NCBI GenBank assembly: GCA_902168105.1
Contig: CABHOY010000060.1
Coordinates: 124,001-188,000, forward strand
DNA from: an uncultured Flavihumibacter sp.
Lineage (GTDB): Bacteria; Bacteroidota; Bacteroidia; Chitinophagales; Chitinophagaceae
Reading direction: 5' to 3'
Length of the DNA: 64,000 bases
How positions within the stretch are numbered: position 1 is the first letter of the stretch; the number at the start of each line of letters is the position of its first letter. This document shows, piece by piece, positions 7,985-16,501 of the stretch. A program made the position numbers and the translations under genes. The notes under the pieces are model-generated. The model was given only the letters and a program-made list of their open reading frames with translations. It searched no databases and was not told the DNA's origin.

Positions 7985-9508
7985 ATGGAAAAGAAAAGAG
8001 CCATTCTCGTTATCATGGATGGATGGGGGCAAGGACAGGTTCCTGCCTCTGACGCTATAGCGCATGCTAAGACTCCTTTTGTAAGCAGTCTGTATTCAAA
8101 ATATCCGCACAGCACACTCGTTACCTGCGGTGAAGAAGTAGGTTTGCCGGAAGGCCAGATGGGTAACTCTGAAGTAGGCCACCTGAACCTCGGTGCCGGA
8201 CGTATCGTATACCAGGAACTACAACGTATCAATGTAGCCATCCGCACCGGCGAACTGGCTGCCAACAACGTATTGCAGAGCACTTTCGATTATGCTAAAG
8301 ACAACGACAAGGCCCTTCACCTCATCGGACTTGTAAGCGATGGTGGCGTACACTCCCACATCACACACCTGAAAGCACTGACGCAGATCGCAAAAGATAA
8401 AGGACTTACCAAAGTATACATCCATGCCTTCACCGATGGTCGTGATACCGATCCTAAAGGTGGCCTGGCTTACATGGAAGACCTGGTAGCACACCTGAAA
8501 CAAACCACAGGAGAAGTTGCCAGCATTACCGGCCGCTATTATGCAATGGACCGCGATAAACGCTGGGAACGTGTGAAACTGGCTTATGATGCACTGGTAC
8601 AAGGTGTCGGTACTCCTACCCAGGACCCGGTGAACGCCATTAAAGCTTCTTATGCAGAAGGCGTTACCGACGAATTTATCAAGCCGATCGTTGTGACCGA
8701 CGCCCAGCTTAAACCAATCACCACCATCCAGCCGGGAGACGCCGTACTTTGCTTCAACTTCCGTACTGACCGTTGCCGCGAGATCACACAGGTACTGACC
8801 CAGCAGGCTTTCCCTGACTTCGGTATGGAACCGCTCCAGCTGCACTATACCACCATGACCGAATATGACAAAACCTATAAAGGCGTGCATGTAATATTCG
8901 AAAATGATAACCTGCAGAATACATTAGGTGAAGTACTGGAAGCGCACGACCGTAGTCAGATCCGTATTGCAGAAACAGAGAAATACCCGCACGTATCTTT
9001 CTTCTTCTCCGGTGGCCGTGAAAAAGAATTCAAAGGCGAACGCCGTCTGATCGTAGCTTCTCCAAAAGTAGCTACCTACGACCTGCAGCCTGAAATGAGC
9101 GCTCTTGAAGTAACCAGCACCATCGTTGCAGAAATAGAAAACAAATCAGCCGACTTCATTTGCCTCAACTTCGCAAATGCAGACATGGTTGGCCATACCG
9201 GAATCTGGGAAGCTGTTATTAAAGCAGTAGAAACAGTTGACGCCTGCGTGAATAACGTAGTAACTGCCGCCCTGGCAAATGATTATACTGTATTCCTGAC
9301 GGCTGACCACGGTAACGCTGATTTCATGATCAACAACGACGGATCACCAAATACAGCTCACTCGCTCAACCTGGTGCCGTATTTTGTTATTAGCAACGAC
9401 TTCAAAGGCACACTGAAACCAGGTAAACTGGGAGACGTGGCGCCTACGATCCTGACACTAATGGGTCTTCCGATACCGCAGGAAATGACCGGCAACATAC
9501 TGGTGTAA
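7985..9508 (+). CDS. gpmI: 2,3-bisphosphoglycerate-independent phosphoglycerate mutase
   Basis: Interconverts 3- and 2-phosphoglycerate in glycolysis and gluconeogenesis, using two Mn ions and a phosphoserine intermediate. The 507 aa product is full length for the family. It shows the metal-binding VIMDGWG (9-15), the nucleophile Ser62 in MGNSEVGHLNLG (59-70), HAFTDGRDTDP, GRYYAMDRD, the FNFRTDR segment, FANADMVGHTG and the metal site TADHGNAD near the C-terminus. It stands alone between its own promoter and a strong terminator at 9533-9565. Confidence 0.97.
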   Translation: MEKKRAILVIMDGWGQGQVPASDAIAHAKTPFVSSLYSKYPHSTLVTCGEEVGLPEGQMGNSEVGHLNLGAGRIVYQELQRINVAIRTGELAANNVLQSTFDYAKDNDKALHLIGLVSDGGVHSHITHLKALTQIAKDKGLTKVYIHAFTDGRDTDPKGGLAYMEDLVAHLKQTTGEVASITGRYYAMDRDKRWERVKLAYDALVQGVGTPTQDPVNAIKASYAEGVTDEFIKPIVVTDAQLKPITTIQPGDAVLCFNFRTDRCREITQVLTQQAFPDFGMEPLQLHYTTMTEYDKTYKGVHVIFENDNLQNTLGEVLEAHDRSQIRIAETEKYPHVSFFFSGGREKEFKGERRLIVASPKVATYDLQPEMSALEVTSTIVAEIENKSADFICLNFANADMVGHTGIWEAVIKAVETVDACVNNVVTAALANDYTVFLTADHGNADFMINNDGSPNTAHSLNLVPYFVISNDFKGTLKPGKLGDVAPTILTLMGLPIPQEMTGNILV

Positions 9509-9532
9509 GTATTTACATCACCCACTTTTCAG

Positions 9533-9565
9533 AAAGCTGTCCGCCTAAGGCGGACAGCTTTTTTT
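9533..9565 (+). terminator. Strong terminator of gpmI
   Basis: 13-bp perfect stem 9533-9545 / 9549-9561 with a TAA loop, followed by a run of T residues to 9565. Confidence 0.92.
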
Positions 9566-9651
9566 ATATATTATTTCTATCCTGTAACTATTGCTCCAGA
9601 TGATACGTTTTATGTTTTTTAGTGCTCTCGACAGATTTGCTCATGCATCAG

Positions 9652-9682
9652 ATGCGCCGTTTTCACGGCGCATTAACTTTTT
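9652..9682 (+). terminator. Second terminator-like hairpin between gpmI and the lipoprotein gene
   Basis: 9-bp perfect stem 9652-9660 / 9665-9673 (ATGCGCCGT / ACGGCGCAT) with a TTTC loop and TAACTTTTTT after it. It is the second plus-strand terminator within 120 bp and has no gene between it and the first. Confidence 0.6.
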
Positions 9683-9735
9683 TCAGCGTATTTGGTTTCC
9701 TGCATCATATAAACGCAGCTTTAAACGTTCTTCCC

Positions 9736-9743
9736 TAAATTTG
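9736..9743 (+). promoter_or_regulatory. Promoter -7 box, lipoprotein gene
   Basis: TAAATTTG matches TAnnTTTG and ends 4 nt before the ATG at 9748, implying a leaderless or near-leaderless mRNA. Confidence 0.45.
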
Positions 9744-9747
9744 CAGG

Positions 9748-10320
9748 ATGGATCATCGTTTTTCATGGACATTGGTGGCTGTTGTTTCTTTATTGGTTTC
9801 CTGCGGTACGGGCGATAGTGCCCGGCAAGGTAAAGAACACGCGTACAGGGATCTTAAAGGATATTTCCAGGAAGAACTCAATAATATAGAAGCGGAGAAG
9901 CCCGCCTTACAGAAGACTATCGTCATGAACGGATTGCGGGACAGTCTGACCATTACCACCCCGGATTCAACCCAGTTACAACATCTGCTGGCGCCCTTCC
10001 TGGAAGTGGACCTTAACAAACCCTCCCTGCAGGGAGCATATGATACCATTCTGCTGGCCGATCAGTTCACCGGTAAACGTTCCCTCATGTACAAGGCACG
10101 AAATACCGCCACTGTCCCCCAGGAAGTGATCATGGATATTGACAACCAGCAGCACATTACCAACGTGCAGATGAATAAGCATGTAGAGAACCTGGTATAC
10201 GAATACCAGCAAAACCTGGTGTACCAGCATAACAAACATATCCGCATCGTGACATGGCAGAAGATCGCATTTCTGCCAGCCAGAGAGCTGGATGTGAAAG
10301 TTCTGCTAAAGCACCCCTAA
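9748..10320 (+). CDS. Predicted lipoprotein of unknown function
   Basis: I do not recognise a named family with certainty. The 190 aa product starts with a lipoprotein signal peptide ending LLVSCG (lipobox Cys19), so it should be anchored in the cell envelope. The mature part is mixed alpha/beta and acidic to neutral, with a helical stretch (about 30-55), DSLTITTPDSTQLQHLLAPFLE-like segments and a Gln/His-rich region (about 140-170: YEYQQNLVYQHNKHIRI). It is 17 bp upstream of uvrC on the same strand, so the two may be cotranscribed. Confidence 0.8.
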   Translation: MDHRFSWTLVAVVSLLVSCGTGDSARQGKEHAYRDLKGYFQEELNNIEAEKPALQKTIVMNGLRDSLTITTPDSTQLQHLLAPFLEVDLNKPSLQGAYDTILLADQFTGKRSLMYKARNTATVPQEVIMDIDNQQHITNVQMNKHVENLVYEYQQNLVYQHNKHIRIVTWQKIAFLPARELDVKVLLKHP

Positions 10321-10337
10321 CAGATCTTCTTTAGAAC

Positions 10338-12176
10338 ATGACAGCAGCGGAGTTTCAACAGATATCACATACCATACCCCTTCAGCCTGGCATATATAAG
10401 TACTATAGCGACGCCGGTGAATTGCTTTACGTAGGAAAGGCCAAAAGTCTGCGGAAAAGGGTTAGCTCATATTTTGTAAAGAATCACGACAACTATAAAA
10501 CACGCCGGCTGGTAGAAACAATTCATCATATTGAATTTACCATCGTCGGCTCCGAACAGGACGCTTTCCTTCTTGAGAACTCGCTGATCAAGCAGTTCCA
10601 GCCCAAGTTCAATATTAACCTGAAGGATGATAAAACTTATCCTTACATCGTTGTAAAACACGAATCATATCCCCGTGTGTTCCTGACCCGCAATGTCATC
10701 AAAGACGGTTCGGAATACCTGGGTCCATTCACCTCCGTAGGCCGCGTGCGCGAGCTTCTGGAAGTGATCCGATATAACATTCCTTTACGGACATGTAACC
10801 TTAACCTTTCTCCGCAAAACATCAATAAAGGGAAATACAAGGTATGCTTGGAGTATCACCTGGGCAACTGTAAAGGGCCTTGTGAAGGACTACAGACAGA
10901 GGAAGACTACCGTGACGGATTACAGCAGGTAAAGAATATCCTCAGGGGCAATCTTAGCCCTGTTCTGCAAATGTTCCGCACACAGATGCAGGAACATGCC
11001 ATGAACATGGAATTTGAGAAGGCAGAGATCGTCCGGAAGAAAATAGAAAGTCTGCAGGCCTACCAGGCCAAGTCAACGATCGTCAATACCCGTATTGGCA
11101 ACGTGGACGTATTCTCCATCATCAGCGAAGGCAACTACGCCTATGTGAACTATCTGCGCGTACTGAACGGTACTATTGCAGATACTAAAACGGTAACGCT
11201 TGAAAAGAAACTCGAAGAAGACGATACAGAAGTATTAACGTACGCCGTCAGTTACCTCCGTGATGCCTTCCAGAGCCTTGCCAGGGAAATCATCGTACCG
11301 ATAGAAATAGAATACCCCGAAGAAAATGTTACGGTGTTTGTGCCGAAGGGAGGAGACAAAAAGAAACTGCTGGAGCTATCTGAAAAGAACGTAGACTATT
11401 TCAAGGAAGAGTTGTACCGCAAAAAGATCCTGCACCTCGAAGGCAAGAGCGACATGGAGCGAAAGAAGGTGCTGTACCAGTTACAGGCCGATCTCGAATT
11501 GCAGGAGCTACCTTTACATATTGAGTGTTTCGATAACTCCAACTTCCAGGGAAGCTACCCGGTATCTGCCTGTGTGGTTTTTAAAGATGGAGTCGCCTCA
11601 AAGAAAGATTACCGCCATTTTAATATTAAGACCGTACAAGGCATCAACGACTTTGCTTCCATGAAAGAGGTCGTATACCGCCGTTATGCCCGTTTGCTGG
11701 CAGAACAGCAGCCATTACCTCAACTGGTCATTATAGACGGTGGTAAAGGCCAGCTAGGGTCTGCTATGGAAAGTATCCGTGAACTGGACCTCATCGGCAG
11801 TATGACGGTCGTAGGCCTTGCAAAAAATGAAGAGGAGATCTTCTTCCCGGGAGATAAAGACAGTATTAAACTACCGTACGACAGCGAAAGCCTTAAACTG
11901 ATCCGCAGGGTGCGTGATGAGGTGCACCGTTTCGGTATCACCTTCCACCGCCAGAAGCGCAGTAAAGGCACTTTTAAGAACGAATTGGAAGGTATTAAAG
12001 GCATAGGGGAGAATACCGCCACACAACTCCTGAAAACCTTCCGTTCCGTCGCGAAAATCAAATTACTTTCGGAAGATGATCTGGTGAAAGAAATAGGCGC
12101 CGCCAAAGCAAAACTGGTCTATAGTCATTTTCATCCGGCCAGCGGTGAAACAGATACAACTACTCCTCAATCATAA
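10338..12176 (+). CDS. uvrC: Excinuclease ABC subunit C
   Basis: Makes the dual incisions in nucleotide excision repair together with UvrAB. The 612 aa protein has all domains: GIY-YIG nuclease (GIYKYYSDAGELLYVGKAK at about 18-36, with Tyr and the following Arg/Glu residues), a Cys-rich segment (CNLNLSPQNI..CLEYHLGNCKGPCEG), the UVR motif for UvrB contact (about 210-245), the RNase H-like domain (ECFDNSNFQGSYPVSACVVF and LVIIDGGKGQL with catalytic acids) and a C-terminal helix-hairpin-helix (LEGIKGIGENTATQLLK). It ends 16 bp from the convergent DinB gene with no terminator between them. Confidence 0.97.
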   Translation: MTAAEFQQISHTIPLQPGIYKYYSDAGELLYVGKAKSLRKRVSSYFVKNHDNYKTRRLVETIHHIEFTIVGSEQDAFLLENSLIKQFQPKFNINLKDDKTYPYIVVKHESYPRVFLTRNVIKDGSEYLGPFTSVGRVRELLEVIRYNIPLRTCNLNLSPQNINKGKYKVCLEYHLGNCKGPCEGLQTEEDYRDGLQQVKNILRGNLSPVLQMFRTQMQEHAMNMEFEKAEIVRKKIESLQAYQAKSTIVNTRIGNVDVFSIISEGNYAYVNYLRVLNGTIADTKTVTLEKKLEEDDTEVLTYAVSYLRDAFQSLAREIIVPIEIEYPEENVTVFVPKGGDKKKLLELSEKNVDYFKEELYRKKILHLEGKSDMERKKVLYQLQADLELQELPLHIECFDNSNFQGSYPVSACVVFKDGVASKKDYRHFNIKTVQGINDFASMKEVVYRRYARLLAEQQPLPQLVIIDGGKGQLGSAMESIRELDLIGSMTVVGLAKNEEEIFFPGDKDSIKLPYDSESLKLIRRVRDEVHRFGITFHRQKRSKGTFKNELEGIKGIGENTATQLLKTFRSVAKIKLLSEDDLVKEIGAAKAKLVYSHFHPASGETDTTTPQS

Positions 12177-12192
12177 ATACCAGGAAAGAAAA

Positions 12193-12768
12193 CTATGCTT
12201 TCGCCCTTAACGCTTGTGCCATATGCCGGCGTTCATGTGCAATAACAAAACGGAAAGTATCTCCGAGAGAGAACTTCAACCAATTCCCCAATGTAGTAGG
12301 GATCTTTATTTTTTGCAGATTGACATGTTTAGCCTGCTCTAGCAAAGCCTTTGTCCTTTGCTGCCATTCAATGAACTCTGCTACCACTTTCGCCGCGTCC
12401 AGATCGGACAACGGACGATAGCCCTTAGGTGCCTGCATACGTGTTCCCGGCGTCCCGTCTGGTTTAGGTTCCATCATTTTAGTGAAATAATTTCCCAGCA
12501 AACCGCTTTTGAAAGCGGCTGAAGGCGCCGGGGGCAGACTGCCTGTAAGCCTGGATTGAATAGCCTGTTCCATTGCAGGTACATAAAAACGGGAATAAGC
12601 ATTGAGATGATCAAGGCATTGCGCTACACTCCATTTATCCTCGGCAGGTTGACGCAGCAATACTTCTTTGGGAGCTGTTACAAATTGTTCGTTGGCAGTT
12701 TTCAGCAGATCATCTATTTGCAGGCGAAGTGCTTGCAGCAGGGCAGGGGTTTCAAATATACGGGACAT
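12193..12768 (-). CDS. DinB-like protein
   Basis: Four-helix-bundle DinB/YfiT superfamily member (191 aa). Such proteins are metal-dependent and some are thiol-S-transferases (bacillithiol type), but the activity of this one is unknown. The three family metal histidines are placed as expected: His in QCLDHLNAY (about residue 53) and HERRHMAQA near the C-terminus (two His four residues apart). The start ATG at 12768 lies 21 nt after a -7 box. It is convergent with uvrC. Confidence 0.87.
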   Translation of the reverse strand: MSRIFETPALLQALRLQIDDLLKTANEQFVTAPKEVLLRQPAEDKWSVAQCLDHLNAYSRFYVPAMEQAIQSRLTGSLPPAPSAAFKSGLLGNYFTKMMEPKPDGTPGTRMQAPKGYRPLSDLDAAKVVAEFIEWQQRTKALLEQAKHVNLQKIKIPTTLGNWLKFSLGDTFRFVIAHERRHMAQALRAKA

Positions 12769-12789
12769 ATGCAGTTGATTGATTGCCTA

Positions 12790-12797
12790 CAAAAGTA
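12790..12797 (-). promoter_or_regulatory. Promoter -7 box for the DinB-like gene
   Basis: Minus-strand TACTTTTG matches TAnnTTTG, 21 nt before the ATG. Confidence 0.45.
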
Positions 12798-12817
12798 ACG
12801 GGGAAAAGGGAAAAACA

Positions 12818-12846
12818 AAAGGGAGCCTGTTAAACAGACTCCCTTT
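12818..12846 (-). terminator. Terminator of the gld operon
   Basis: Stem 12818-12825 / 12839-12846 (AAAGGGAG / CTCCCTTT) with an inner CTGT/ACAG pairing, followed on the minus strand by GTTTTTCCC. It lies 25 bp after the gldN stop. Confidence 0.8.
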
Positions 12847-12870
12847 CAGTTTCTTTATACTGCGAGCAGA

Positions 12871-13911
12871 TTAATACTGCCACATATCCTGTTCTTTATT
12901 AAAGATCTTATCCTTAACCGCCTGACCTTCCAGGAGGCGCATGGTACCATCTTTAATGTAATCTTTGATCTCGCGGTTGTAAGTATTGTTTTCCTTGATC
13001 ACAAAGCTGGAGAAGAAACGCATTTCGAAAAGGTCTTCCCAACTCATGGTCGCCGCATCGTTATTCTGGTTGTATACATCGTATTTAGCCAGTAAAGGAC
13101 GCAGGTCAGGATAATATACCCAGAACAATGGGATAGCTCCACGGAAGGTACCATCTTCGTTCATACGAGATACCATTGGTGCAATACCAAGGATACGTAC
13201 TTTCAGCGCAGATGCTTCTTTATCGAACACCCAGATTTCCTTGATCTTATACTGAACAATAGTACGAGGATCAAATTCGTCACGGGTAGTTACCATTTTC
13301 TCTTCACCGGTGATAGGGTCAATACTACGTACTGTCTTTTCTTCACCGCTTATCTTAGTCTGAACGTCGGCGTAAGGCAATACGGTAGTGAACCTGTCAT
13401 CGATAGGGCTGAACGCCTCAACTTCCTTGTTCTTTATCGCGTTGAGCAGGATATTAATGAACAGCTGGCTGGTGCCTGATTCATCCTCAACATTATACTG
13501 GAAAGGAAGGTTCATCTTTTCGCGGGTATCGATCACCTGCCAGATCTTCTTTTCCCAGAACTCATCGTCCGAGCGAATGTGATCGTAAGGGATAGGTACA
13601 CGGTCCTTGATGAAGTTCTTTTCAGAAATGCCATCCGTACGCAGGGATTTGCGTGGTGTATCTACTGGTATACCAACACCATCCTGGCGAAGGGAAGCAC
13701 CTTCTGTTGCGGTGGGAGCTGGCGGCGGCGGTGTAGCAACGCTGTTACCGGTAGCTGGGTTTACAACTGAAGCATCCTGAGTAGCAGGTGTAGCCTCTGT
13801 ACGACGTGTTGTACCTCCAGTCCTACGGCGTTGTGCGTTGGCCTCTGAAGCCAGTACTACAACCAGCAGGAGAGAACACCAACCAATTCTGTTAAGGATG
13901 ACTGCTCGCAT
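12871..13911 (-). CDS. gldN: Gliding motility / type IX secretion protein GldN (PorN)
   Basis: Periplasmic partner of GldK; together they form the large ring under the outer membrane in the type IX secretion system. The 346 aa product has a signal peptide ending SEANAQ, a low-complexity Pro/Ala/Thr region (about 30-75), and the conserved GldN body: DRVPIPYDHIRSDDEFWEKKIWQVIDTREKMNLPF, DEFDPRTIVQYKIKEIWVFDKE, and PLFWVYYPDLRPLL followed by SWEDLFEMRFFSSFVIKE. It is last in gldKLMN, 11 bp after gldM. Confidence 0.96.
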   Translation of the reverse strand: MRAVILNRIGWCSLLLVVVLASEANAQRRRTGGTTRRTEATPATQDASVVNPATGNSVATPPPPAPTATEGASLRQDGVGIPVDTPRKSLRTDGISEKNFIKDRVPIPYDHIRSDDEFWEKKIWQVIDTREKMNLPFQYNVEDESGTSQLFINILLNAIKNKEVEAFSPIDDRFTTVLPYADVQTKISGEEKTVRSIDPITGEEKMVTTRDEFDPRTIVQYKIKEIWVFDKEASALKVRILGIAPMVSRMNEDGTFRGAIPLFWVYYPDLRPLLAKYDVYNQNNDAATMSWEDLFEMRFFSSFVIKENNTYNREIKDYIKDGTMRLLEGQAVKDKIFNKEQDMWQY

Positions 13912-13922
13912 AGAAAAATAAA

Positions 13923-15461
13923 TTAATTAATCTTAAGATTAAAGTTTGACATATCCCTTACCCTTCCATCCGGACCTTTTACACGAACGTTATCGAAGTA
14001 TACGATATCACCCGGTTTAATGGAACGAATAATTGGCATAGCGGAGCTTGGGAAGTAAGCTGAGTTTGCGTCAGCTTCGAATGGGTCTTTACCTCTTGCG
14101 TCGATATAGAGACGATAGCTTACTACTTCGTATCTTACGCCTTCGAAGAGGAAGTCTTCCAGGTCAGCACGCAGACCGCCCTGTACCTTGAATTCGGAAG
14201 CCTTCATGTAAGGACCTTTGCTTAAGCCCACTTTCAGTACCGGGTCAGGAATATATTTGATACGGAATTCTTTGTTACCCAGTGGTTTTACTTTACCGTC
14301 GATATCGCCACTAACAGTGATCATTGCGGTACCTGGCTTAGTAACAGTTACAGAGTATTTACCAGCACCGGTCTTAGTCATGTTACCGTTGTTGATACCT
14401 GCAGATACTTTTTCAGCAGGAACACCACCAGCGGAGATGGAGATCGGGTTCTGCAGACCGATGTACAATACGTTCATCTTGTCAGCAGAGATAGAAGTTG
14501 TTGAAGCACCTACGCTATAAGTTTCGCTGAATGGCATGTTAACAACTTCACCACTTGGATTAGTCATTTTAACATTACCAGAGATCGTCTTTTCGCCGAT
14601 ACCGGAAACTACCATTGAGTAGTTACCCAGACCTTCGCTCGCAGTTACGGTAGAACCGTTAACAACGATCTCAGGATTTACAGTGCTGCTATAAGCACCT
14701 ACTGCTACTGAAGCGGTCAACGTTTGTCCTTCCATCAGGTTCTTTGAGTTCAGGGAAACGAAAGGCTTGATCTTATCGAAGTGGAAATCCCTTTTACCGA
14801 TCTGCGCATACAGGTCATCAATGATCAGGGCTTCTGAGTTCTTGATGTCATTCTGGAATTTACTCAGAATGGTTACTGCTGCGATAGCTGGTACCATGTT
14901 GAAGTGGTAAGCAGTCCAGTTTTTTGCAGGACCGTGACCACCATGACCACTTGTTTTACCAATTTCAATATGCAGTGGCAAAGATTTGTCGAACTTGGCT
15001 TTATCTTTTGCCTCAACGTAAGTCAACAGTTTGCTACGTAATTCAGTCAGTTTCTGTTCCAGTAAAGGACCTTGTTTCTGATTTTCCATCACACGGGTAG
15101 GAGCATCCAGGTTATCTTTACTTTTCAGTTCACCAAATTCATCACGACCACCGCTTTCTCTAACGATCCTTTCTTTCAGTGAATCCAGGAAAGTGTACAT
15201 TTCAGCGGAAGCAACTTTTACCTGTTCAGCTTTCTGCTTGAAAGGACCTGTTTTTGCAGCGTCTTCTTGCATCTTTGCGTCAAAAGCCAGGTAAGTATCG
15301 TTGTTCTTATCTGTGATCGATTTATTCGAAGTATTGATTGAATTGTTTACTATATTAAATGCGTTCAATATCTCAGCAGAGACGTTCAATGCCAGCATGG
15401 CCGTCAAGACCAGGTACATGATATTGATCATCTTTTGCCTGGGATCCTTAGGTAGTGCCAT
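13923..15461 (-). CDS. gldM: Gliding motility / type IX secretion motor protein GldM (PorM)
   Basis: Inner-membrane protein with a large periplasmic part; with GldL it forms the proton-driven motor of the type IX secretion system and reaches the GldK/N ring. The 512 aa product starts with the cytoplasmic tail MALPKDPRQKMINIMYLVL, which runs into the single membrane helix (about 12-32, LTAMLALNVSAEILNAF). A helical region and several beta-rich domains follow (about 225-512), including GGLRADLEDFLFEGVRYEV near the end. Length is normal. Gap to gldL is 60 bp. Confidence 0.97.
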   Translation of the reverse strand: MALPKDPRQKMINIMYLVLTAMLALNVSAEILNAFNIVNNSINTSNKSITDKNNDTYLAFDAKMQEDAAKTGPFKQKAEQVKVASAEMYTFLDSLKERIVRESGGRDEFGELKSKDNLDAPTRVMENQKQGPLLEQKLTELRSKLLTYVEAKDKAKFDKSLPLHIEIGKTSGHGGHGPAKNWTAYHFNMVPAIAAVTILSKFQNDIKNSEALIIDDLYAQIGKRDFHFDKIKPFVSLNSKNLMEGQTLTASVAVGAYSSTVNPEIVVNGSTVTASEGLGNYSMVVSGIGEKTISGNVKMTNPSGEVVNMPFSETYSVGASTTSISADKMNVLYIGLQNPISISAGGVPAEKVSAGINNGNMTKTGAGKYSVTVTKPGTAMITVSGDIDGKVKPLGNKEFRIKYIPDPVLKVGLSKGPYMKASEFKVQGGLRADLEDFLFEGVRYEVVSYRLYIDARGKDPFEADANSAYFPSSAMPIIRSIKPGDIVYFDNVRVKGPDGRVRDMSNFNLKIN

Positions 15462-15521
15462 AGTTTGTTCTCAGGTTTGAATGATTGTCTGTTGTTAATT
15501 CAAAAAACTATAAGCGTTACC

Positions 15522-16271
15522 TTATCTCGCACTGTGCATAGCGCTGAGCATGTTACCGTAAACGGTGTTCAGGCTAGTCAGGTTATGAGCCAGTTTAGAG
15601 ATCTGATCCTGTGTTTTGCGCGCATCGTCTACGCTGCTGGTCATTGCCTGAGAAACATTCAGCAGATTGCTATAGAAGTTGTTCATAGCTTTCAGGTGAT
15701 TGTTAGTGTCCTGCAGTTCCAGTTCGTAGATAGCATTCAGGGAAGCCAGGTTTTTGGTCATACCCTGCATTTGCTCGTGGAAGCTTCTTGTTGATTCAGA
15801 AGCACTGTTGAAAGAAGATACAGCTGAAGCAGCAGTAGTGTAAGCGTGAGCTACATTACCAATTGCGCTGGCAGCTTCTCTTGTTTTTTGTGTGTAATCA
15901 CCTGTAGCGGCAACTACATCACTGATATCCCGCATCTTATCTACAGTGGAACCTAATTTCTGGAAGTTTTCGCTGAGGCGCTGTAAGCTAACCGGAGTGA
16001 TATCAGCCTCTTCGAGCATTTTATCCAGACCAGCCAGGGCAGGGCTACCACCGGCAACAACTGCTACCTGTGCTCCGCCTTCGTGACCACCGCTATCCGG
16101 TACGAATGCATAAACGAAGAAGATGAGTGCTTCTGTGCTCAAACCAACGATCAGGGCGATATCTGCACCTGGCCAGTGTTGAAGTTTGAACAGCGCTCCG
16201 ATAATTACTACTGATGCTGCGACACAAACAAAGAAATTAAGCCATTTCGATGTAGTAGGATTCATAGCCAT
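15522..16271 (-). CDS. gldL: Gliding motility / type IX secretion motor protein GldL (PorL)
   Basis: Cytoplasmic-membrane motor subunit that pairs with the GldM helix. The 249 aa product has two membrane helices near the N-terminus (about 10-28 and 36-54), with LKLNFFVCVAASVVIIGALFK-type sequence and the conserved Lys/His region LQHWPGADIALIVGLSTEALIFF, in which the Glu in the second helix is the residue implicated in proton flow in homologues. The long C-terminal cytoplasmic part (about 90-249) is coiled-coil-like (MTKNLASLNAIYELELQDTN). It is unusually far (230 bp) from the gldK stop. Confidence 0.96.
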   Translation of the reverse strand: MAMNPTTSKWLNFFVCVAASVVIIGALFKLQHWPGADIALIVGLSTEALIFFVYAFVPDSGGHEGGAQVAVVAGGSPALAGLDKMLEEADITPVSLQRLSENFQKLGSTVDKMRDISDVVAATGDYTQKTREAASAIGNVAHAYTTAASAVSSFNSASESTRSFHEQMQGMTKNLASLNAIYELELQDTNNHLKAMNNFYSNLLNVSQAMTSSVDDARKTQDQISKLAHNLTSLNTVYGNMLSAMHSAR

Positions 16272-16420
16272 AGGTCAAAATTTACTGGTTAAAGTGTTAA
16301 AGGTTAAATTGTTATGGAATAGTTGTTGCTCAACGATGATTTGCGGTTTCCCAATGTACATCATACGGTTTCTCATATCAAAATTTTTAAGTTTGATTAT
16401 CACACACATGCCTGTCCCCG

Positions 16421-16461
16421 AGGCATACAGGATTCTTTTTCCTGTCTCTTCGATCATGCCT
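16421..16461 (-). other. Structured spacer between gldK and gldL
   Basis: Nested inverted repeat AGGCAT 16421-16426 / ATGCCT 16456-16461 enclosing CAGG 16428-16431 / CCTG 16441-16444. No T-run follows on the minus strand, so it is not a standard terminator. It sits in the 230-nt intercistronic gap and could affect processing or relative expression of gldK and gldLMN. Confidence 0.4.
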
Positions 16462-16501
16462 GTTCTCTCGCCCATCTATCCGTAATTGCTGTTACTATAT
16501 G

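Noticed and set aside
8219..8890. Minus-strand open frame of 223 codons
   Set aside because: Antisense to gpmI, which has complete catalytic motifs.
16275..16475. 66-codon minus-strand frame between gldK and gldL
   Set aside because: No recognisable domain or signal peptide, and its sequence overlaps the hairpin of the spacer. Treated as leader or spacer.
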